The notes beneath the pieces were generated by a model. It had not been told where the DNA came from, searched no databases, and saw nothing but the letters and a program-made list of their open reading frames with translations. Both the position numbers and the translations under genes were made by a program. Below are positions 57,065-64,000 of a DNA stretch of 64,000 nt, piece by piece. This stretch comes from Stagonosporopsis chrysanthemi (lineage: Eukaryota; Ascomycota; Dothideomycetes; Pleosporales; Didymellaceae): assembly GCA_022560025.1 (NCBI GenBank), contig JAFISE010000031.1, positions 1 through 64,000 on the forward strand, written 5' to 3'. Within the stretch, counting starts at the first letter, position 1. Every line of letters starts with the position of its first letter.

Positions 57065-59302
57065 ACCCGCACGGCTTATATACGACGATCTCTAAGCTGG
57101 CTCAACTAGCCACACCCATACCCACACCTCTGTCTGCCGAATAGCGAACCAGACTCCGGGCTTCCATAGCCCAACCGCGCCCCACGTCCCACCACACCTC
57201 ACCACGCCACACATACCCATTGCATTCAGCCTCTCCTTTGGCGCAGGCGTTGGCGTCCCCTCGGGGAAGGGGACAAACCCTCACGTCCCCACAGTCCTTG
57301 ACCACAATGTTCCTATCCACACTACATGTTTTCCGGCTCACTCCCACCCACGACCTTCTTCTTGTGTACGACCAATTTTTCCTTGTAGTTAAAGTTCTTG
57401 GTAGCGCGGCGGCGCGGCGGAGGACACATGATATCTCATCTCTGAGAGATAGAGAGGGGGGCTTCTTATGTATCGTATCTTGACTTAGCGGGATGTTCCT
57501 CTTGTTGTTGCTGCTGTTGTTGTTTTTAGTATAATACCATAGTTCCTCTTTGTAACTATGGTTCTCACACTCGTTGTTGTCCCCCCCCCCCCCCCCCCTC
57601 TGCGCACATCCTGCACCACCATCACCACCACGACTTAGCCGCAACGCCACCATCGCCGCTCCACACGTGCGGTATCTCGCTGCCCCGTCACAGGGTGGCG
57701 CACTCCTCTGGCTCGGAGACTAAGGCGCGGTGTCGTCAGCGTCGGAAGGCGGGGATAATCGATGTAGCATCGACTGGGATGTACTGCACTAGTAGGGCGG
57801 GCTGCAGAGTCATGACGGTTTGAGAGGGAGATGCAGGGGCGGTGACAGGGCGTGAGACGTGGGGGTACTACAGGTGCAGGTACAGATGCAGATGCGAGGT
57901 GTGTAGAGCGGGGTGGCTGCTGATGTGGCGCGTGAAGGAATCACGGCTGGGGAGTTGTGCAGGTCGTGGAGGAGTCGGTGGGGAGGGGGGGGAATCGTGG
58001 TTGATTCTGTACCACAAGGATGCTCTTTGCTTTTTGGTGGTGGGCTGGTTCGAGTCGTTTGCGGGTAGGTGGCTGCTGCATGTTGATCGAGATGGGATGA
58101 GACTGCATGACAGAGGTACGTCTTCTGCAAACTCGAGTCTTTGAGGGATCGTGCACACGGCTTTGGCTGATTGCTGCCAACGTGAAGTAAAGCCGTCTGG
58201 AGCACGACATGGATACTCGCCAGATAGGCTTATTGCGTTGTGCGATATTGGATGCAGAATACATTAAAACCTGTATGCTGGTCTTCCATGTGCTGCTATA
58301 TACGTAGGATCGATGTAGCACGATTTAACCTGCATTACGGGACTTACTTATGGCAGAACAGTTCGCCGTTCAGGTTAGCCGCTTCAATTCATAATTTCTT
58401 TCAACAATGCTTTTTAATGTGGTCGAAGAGGGCGTTTTGGTCATGCAAGCCTAGAGATCATGGAACGAACTTTGTTCTACGGAAAGTACACGGATGTAGA
58501 AAGGCTCCTGTGTTTGGATATCCACTGCTGCTGAATAGTGTCAAGAGGGCAAGTCCAACTTTAGAGTTAGGATGGTGAGTGCTTTGAGGTTGGCCGAGGT
58601 CTAGCTATAGCAAACCTTCTCCACTGTTTGACGAAAGACGTCGTAGGTGCGAGCTATAATCTTTCGAACGGCGGAGCCGAATGCGCCCGCCAGTGTGCCA
58701 AACTTGCATGCTGTGAAGGTTGTCGGTGCCTTCACGGGAGCCTACCGACACTCCATGGCGAAGTGACGCCTAGAAGTGATGGTCTGATGTCAGAAGCTAT
58801 ATCTGGAATTGTGAGGTGACATTCGGCCAATGACTACTGTTGAATCTTGACTTAAGTTAGAGACTACTGTAACGTTTAACGTTAAGCAATATCGAATAAC
58901 CCAGCGGAAGCCGCGAAGAAACCTTGATAGAGTGTGCTGGGCAACATGCAAGTTTGCCACACAGGGTCGTCAATTCCCCGAGATCCGCGAGGTAGCTGTT
59001 GCCGATAGCGTTTGGATTTCTGGTGTAGATGGAGAGCAGTGTTCTAGACAAACCAAGTGCTCCGTCTTTGCCCGAGACTGAGGGCGATAGCAACGCTGTG
59101 TTTCTTTCGGTCGGTCCCCTACAACGAATGATACTGATGAGATCGGATAGTGCTCCACGTTGCTGTCACATTGTCAATGGCTAAGTTCAACGAAGTAAAC
59201 GTCCGCTGTCTTCATTGGGTCATGAGTTATTCAAAGTGAGGGTAGTGTAGACAGCCTTACCTCAAACTGTCGTAGTTGCAGACTAGACTTGGAGCTACTA
59301 GA
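57065..59302. other. Intergenic, nothing firm
   Basis: The first 500 bp are the DENN 3' flank, C-rich, with an 18-C tract at 57581-57598. Several frames of 60-180 codons occur on both strands without recognisable features. A short non-coding RNA cannot be excluded. Confidence 0.4.
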
Positions 59303-60240
59303 TCAGCTGGTGCTTCGACCCGCACATCCAAAGCATTCCTGTGCTGCTTGAGAGGAGTCGTGAATCGCGGTACACGAAGCTGGAGGCTTTGCAACGGTAG
59401 CCCCTGGCTTCGTTTTCGATCGTTGACGTTGCTGCGATCTTTGTCTCGAGACTGTAACTCCTAGTGAACTTTCACGTTCGTATCTCGAAAGTTGGTAGAA
59501 TCTGAAGTTCGATGCTGTCCAAACCGTTGCCAAGTCCACTACAGCTGTGAAAGCGAGCCTTCTAGATGCGGCTGGTTGGACACTTCGACGTCTAGCTTTG
59601 ACAGAGACCTTCACCGCAGAAGGCGCACGCTTTGTGGGCCTATCGGATACTTTGCACACCACAGGTTCTGTTACTGGAGAAGCAGGATAGTCTAGACTCG
59701 GCGGATCGTCTCCAGTAGAATAGCATCGAAATGGTTTGCGATCCATGACCGAGGTGAGGGACAGATTGAGCATGTTCTGCCGATGCGAAGACATCGTCAA
59801 TGCGGATAGCAAGCGCCGCCGTTTAGGGTACGGCCAATCATAGTCACCAAAACACGACTCTTTCGCATGGCAACACGTGTGGTTTGTCCGAGGCGACTGC
59901 CCTCGAGGTCAACCTTTGCTTGACCATCGGGTCGAGCAAGCTGAGTGAACAGCTGGACGGCTGAGCAGCTCGTACGCTGTACCACAGACTCGATACATGC
60001 CTGAAAGGTGGACTGAATGCTTACATTGAGTGTGTGTGCTGTGCGTTTCTTTGATCGGCACAAAAAGGAGTAGGTAGTTGCTTCATCATGAGATGAAGAC
60101 AACGGTAGTCCTGAAACACGATCACCTCCAGTAGCCTTTGGCATACACGGCCTAGCGCGTAGACTGGCGCCAGGATCGTCAGGCAGGCACCGGCTCAGAT
60201 GAGAAGTCAAGGAGCAGAGGCGGCCAGCCGGGGACGCCAT
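59303..60240 (-). CDS. Hypothetical protein (288 aa if spliced), tentative
   Basis: Two - strand frames, 60240-59848 and 59776-59303, can be joined in phase 0 over a 71-nt intron with GTGACT and GGCAG ends. The product is rich in Ser, Arg and Lys, with clusters such as SVKARRRSVQP and SRQRSQQRQRS, and has no domain, signal peptide or membrane segment. That the two frames meet in phase at usable splice sites is the main support. The composition could also arise by chance in this stretch. Confidence 0.3.
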
Positions 60241-60970
60241 ATGAAGACGGAGGCATGAGCAGGGCCAAATAACTGCGCTTCACGCCAAGGCTCGATCGAT
60301 GCAGATGGTGCGTACAGTGATGCGCCCACGTCATGGCATAGCCCCCAAGACGGACAGAAGGTGAAGATGAAGCGGTGTTGCCCCGGGAAACAAACAACGA
60401 TGCGCGTGCAAAGACCAGGACGCGTGCTGCTGCATCACGGCGCCGACTGCCAGGAGAGTCGTAGCGAGGCCGCGCAGAGTTGTGGGCAGCTCTTATGTGG
60501 CTCTTCCGAGATGCCCTAAGCGCTAGATTGCGCGCCCGACCCTGCATGAGACAGGGAAGGTGCGCCTGAAAGAGTCGGAGCCAGGTGCCTTCCCCTGGGA
60601 GACCACATCCCGCCGTGGCCAGGGGTGTGCAATTGGGTTTGCTAGGCGGCGCTCGCCCGTAGAATAATTCTAGCTTGCGGTCTTGATTGTTCTCTCTGCG
60701 CCGTGCATCTCTCGCGCTGAAGCTCGTGCGTCACCCTCGACAGCTGCAGTTGCGCGTTGCCGCACCGATATATAGGGCTCCACAGCGCGCACCTTCACCT
60801 GCTCCATGCAAACGCGACCGCGCCGTGCCTCTGCTCGCCATTAATACCGCGTTCTGGCACTGCTGCCCCCCAATTCAACCGCCAATACACGACCAGCCCA
60901 CCAGCGCCGCGTTACACAGCGACACCACGCCCCTGCCCGACAACCGGCGTTGCCGTGGCTGCGCACAACC
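60241..60970. other. Intergenic; promoter side of the kinesin gene
   Basis: The frame on the + strand is open for some distance upstream of the kinesin start, but without family similarity. A TATA-like TATATAGGG lies at about 60769. No other gene is called. Confidence 0.4.
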
Positions 60971-63900
60971 ATGGAGTCTCCGCCAACGTCGCCGCCAGCC
61001 CGCGGCAAACGGCCGGCCAGCGCCATGATTCGCCCCAATCGCAGTTCGAGTCGCCTGAGCATGAGCAGCAAGATGGGCGGGAGCCGTGCCTCGGACGACG
61101 AGAGCAAGACGGCCGTCAAAGTGGGTATGTGGACGACCCGTACTCAGAAGTTCCCTGCAACGAAGCACTCCTAACAGCAACCACTATAGCCGTTCGCGTG
61201 CGCCCGCCCCTCAAACAAGAGGACCCCGGGTTCGATCTTATTCCGCAGCGATTTCGCTCCCCACGGTGTCATGTCACCTCGCCCTCGAGTCTCGCTGTCG
61301 ACCCTGCTGCGGGCGGCCGAAAGGTCTTCGTGTTCGATCGCGTGTTCGGCGAAGACGTAGACCAGGAGGGAGTCTTTGAGTATGTTACCGACAGCGTCAA
61401 CTCCTTTGTGGAGGGGTACAATGTCTCCATTCTGGCATACGGCCAATCTGGCGCCGGCAAGTCATATACGATGGGTACAACAGGTCCCAGTGACCAGGGA
61501 GATGCGCAGGTCATGGGCATCATCCCCCGTGCTGCCGCACTCCTTTACGAGAAGCTCGAAGGACCCAGCATTCGCCCGCCTGGATCTGGCATACGCCCCC
61601 CCAATTCTCGTGTGTCAAGCCTGAGTTCACTTAATCTCCCCAGCAAGTCTTCAAGCAAGAAGAACTGGCAGCTCACAGCGACCTATGTTGAGGTAAGCCT
61701 CGACCCGTTGCCAATCTGGCTTCTTGCGGTACTGACGTGGCTAGATCTACAACGAACAGCTTCGCGACCTCTTACTCTCCGACACAGTACCAGTGGCCCA
61801 GCGCCCTGAGGTGGTCATCCGTGAAGAACCAGGAGGCCGGATCATACTTGCTGGTCTCACACAAGTGACGATAAACTCGGTCGACGATCTGTTGAATGCA
61901 CTCAACTTCGGCTCCTCGATTCGCCAGACTGATGCCACTGCGCAAAACGCCAAGTCCTCACGTTCACACGCTGTCTTCAGCTTGAATCTTGTTCAGAAGA
62001 AAGCCTCCGCCGCACCCACCGCAACGCGCGAGAAACGCCGATCAGTACCTCTTGAAATGATGTCAGGCTCAGGCGAGAGCTTAGTCACAATTGACAGCAA
62101 ACTGCACTTTGTGGATCTTGCAGGAAGTGAGAGACTAAAGAACACACAAGCCTCTGGAGAGAGAGCAAGAGAGGGTATCTCCATCAACGCAGGGTTGGCC
62201 AGCTTGGGTAAGGTCATCTCCCAGCTCTCATCGCGTCACCATAATGCCCACATCTCTTACCGGGATTCACGTCTTACGCGACTGCTCCAAGATTCTCTAG
62301 GTGGAAACGCTATCACATACATGATTGCGTGCATAAACCCAGCAGAGTTCCATCTCAGCGAATCGCTGAACACGGTCCAGTACGCACAGCGGGCTCGTGC
62401 AATCCAGATCAAGCCTCAGATCCAGCAGATCCACGATGACAGCGACAAGCAAGCAACAATTGAGCGGCTGAGGAATGAGGTCCAGTTCTTGCGAGACCAA
62501 ATGAGGATCGCCCAAAATACAAGCCGGATGAATCCAGATCCGAGTGAACGTGCCAATCAGCAGTACGAGCGTGAGATGGAGCTCCAGAACCAACTTCTTG
62601 ATTTCCAAGAGAATTACACTGCCCTGAGTCTCCGCCACTCGAAGCTGATTGCTGAGATCTCTAGAATTCGGGACGACGATACTGCAGACACGCCCATACT
62701 CCGCGGTACAGTGGGTGATTCTGCGCTTGAGCGCCTGAAAAGGTCCAACTCCTTTGCAGATGCCGTCGAAGATGTTGTCTTGGAGTACGAGAAGACAATC
62801 CAGGCGTTGGAATCATCACTTTCTAATACTCGAACCTCCATGTCTGGGCAGGAAAGCGAGCTTCTCGAAAGAGAGGCTCGCATCTCACTACTTGAAAGCC
62901 ATAACCACCAGCTGCAGGCTCGTCTCCAGAAGGCTGTCGAACGTGATGCCAGCAACGAGGAGTATGTCAAGTCGCTTGAGCGACAAATTGACAACTCTGC
63001 CACTGGCATCGAGAGAAACGATACCACCATTTCTGATTTGAGAGACAAGCTGCAGAAGGCTAGAGAGAATGAGTCCAGCTGCGAGGAATACATTTCCACC
63101 TTGGAAGAGCGCCTTGCCGAGAATGAGCAGGAAGTGGAGATTATGATTCGCGAGATTGAGCGCCTCAAGCATGTAGTTGAGAGGCAACGCAGCATTGGCA
63201 AGCTGGACAATCTCCTCTATGAGCTTGACACTGTTCGCCAAGTGGACGCTAGGCAGGAGGAACTTTCGATAAACGGTCACAGCAGGGCTCCAAGTGATCC
63301 TTTTATTGAGAAGCGAACATCTGGTGGGCAACTTCCTCACGAAGGTACTCGCCACTTCAGCACTACTGTGGACGCTATTGCTGAGGAAGACGATTCCGAA
63401 CGCCCTACCACAGCAGGGGCAGCCAGCGGCAAGGCTGAGTCGGTAACGCAAGATGACGGTCGCTCAGTCAAGAGTATCTTGGTTCATGGCCTGGCTGCAG
63501 ATGGTGGCATGGAAGAGCCCTCAAGCCCGGCACAGTCTAGGTTCGTTCACGACAAGCTCGACACTGTTACGCAGGAGCTTTTTGACCTTCGAGTCGAACA
63601 CGAGGGCACCTTGCAAGATTATGAGAAGCTTGCGAGCAAGTATCAAGAAGCTCTGCGTACCTTAGCTTCACTTCAGGACACTGTAGACGAAGCACGGCAT
63701 GGATCCTCTCGGTCGTCGACTTTTTTAGGCAGCGCAACAGCAAACGGCCTCGACAAGGAGCTTGGACAACCTACTACGTCGTCGCGTGCATTATCATCGG
63801 AATTGTTGTCAGCAGAGTCTGGCAACGATATTACAGCTGAAGATCCCACCGACCCTGATGTTCGTCGATCATCCGTCGCATCCAGTGACAGTGGGTACTC

Positions 63901-64000
63901 TGTTCCCAAGGTGGTTCTTGTCCAAGAGCTACAGGCTCTGAAACTACTACATAACGAAAAGGAGGAGCGTGTTGCTGAGCTCAAACGAGACTACTCAGAT
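60971..64000 (+). CDS. Kinesin motor protein, kinesin-4-like, 3' end outside the window
   Basis: Exons are 60971-61124, 61190-61692 and 61745 to beyond the window; introns are 65 and 52 nt. Residues 1-50 are Ser/Arg-rich. The motor starts at VKVAVRVRPPLKQED. The P-loop GQSGAGKS is at about 136-143, switch I (SSRSH) near 290 and switch II (DLAGSE) near 343. HISYRDSRLTRLLQDSLGG and the neck (LNTVQYAQRARAI) follow. Next come long coiled coils to the window edge; at least 971 aa are encoded. The N-terminal motor and the AVRVRPPLKQED, NVSILAYGQSGAGKSYTMG wording fit kinesin-4/chromokinesin-type, plus-end-directed motors. The exact subfamily needs the full length. Confidence 0.92.

Noticed and set aside
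1..64000. tRNA or rRNA genes
   Set aside because: I looked for T-arm motifs (GGTTCGAATCC-like) with a matching acceptor stem. The few GGTTCGA hits lie inside the kinesin exon or cannot fold.

Overview
This window comes from a filamentous ascomycete (Pezizomycotina, most likely a Dothideomycete). The coding genes are interrupted by short introns of about 43-90 nt with GTRNGT donors and CTAAC-like branch sites. The gene set is fungal: vacuolar membrane protease PFF1, a LacA-type beta-galactosidase, the snoRNP factor Bcd1, a DENN protein and a kinesin. A long AT-rich block shows repeat-induced point mutation (RIP), a fungal genome defence. The species cannot be named from the sequence alone.

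Positions 1 to about 18,550 form a gene-free AT-rich island of ruined transposons: a Ty1/Copia pol remnant on the + strand, an LTR and a Ty3/Gypsy gag-pol remnant on the + strand, a 6-kb hAT DNA transposon with 18-bp terminal inverted repeats, and a second Copia remnant on the - strand. In all of them Gln and Trp codons have become stops and the Asp of the RT active sites has become Asn. From about 18.6 to 19.6 kb the GC content recovers; this stretch holds a broken Fot1/pogo transposase fused to a Copia scrap and ending at a G tract.

From 20.4 to 25.0 kb, beside the island, lie genes that look like effector candidates. One is a 169-aa secreted protein with six cysteines. Another is a 404-aa secreted protein with a Lys/Pro linker, a dibasic cleavage site and a C-terminal domain carrying cytidine-deaminase-like HAE and C-x8-C motifs. 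A third encodes an F-box-like and C2H2 zinc-finger protein. This position next to RIP-affected transposons is typical of effector genes in plant-associated fungi, and it is the most interesting part of the window.

From 25 to 64 kb the window is ordinary euchromatin: a multi-span membrane protein, a small methyltransferase-like protein divergent from PFF1, and a membrane-anchored coiled-coil protein. Next come two neighbouring decayed genes (class IV aminotransferase and Dal5-type permease), a secreted GH35 beta-galactosidase with eight exons, an MFS transporter, an F-box protein, a GC-rich acyl-CoA dehydrogenase ending in the peroxisomal signal SKL, a proline-rich membrane protein beside an 83-bp G tract, Bcd1, a DENN/coiled-coil protein and a kinesin cut by the window edge. 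Intron boundaries were placed by reading splice signals together with reading frame and family similarity. No tRNA, rRNA, CRISPR array or bacterial-type operon was seen.
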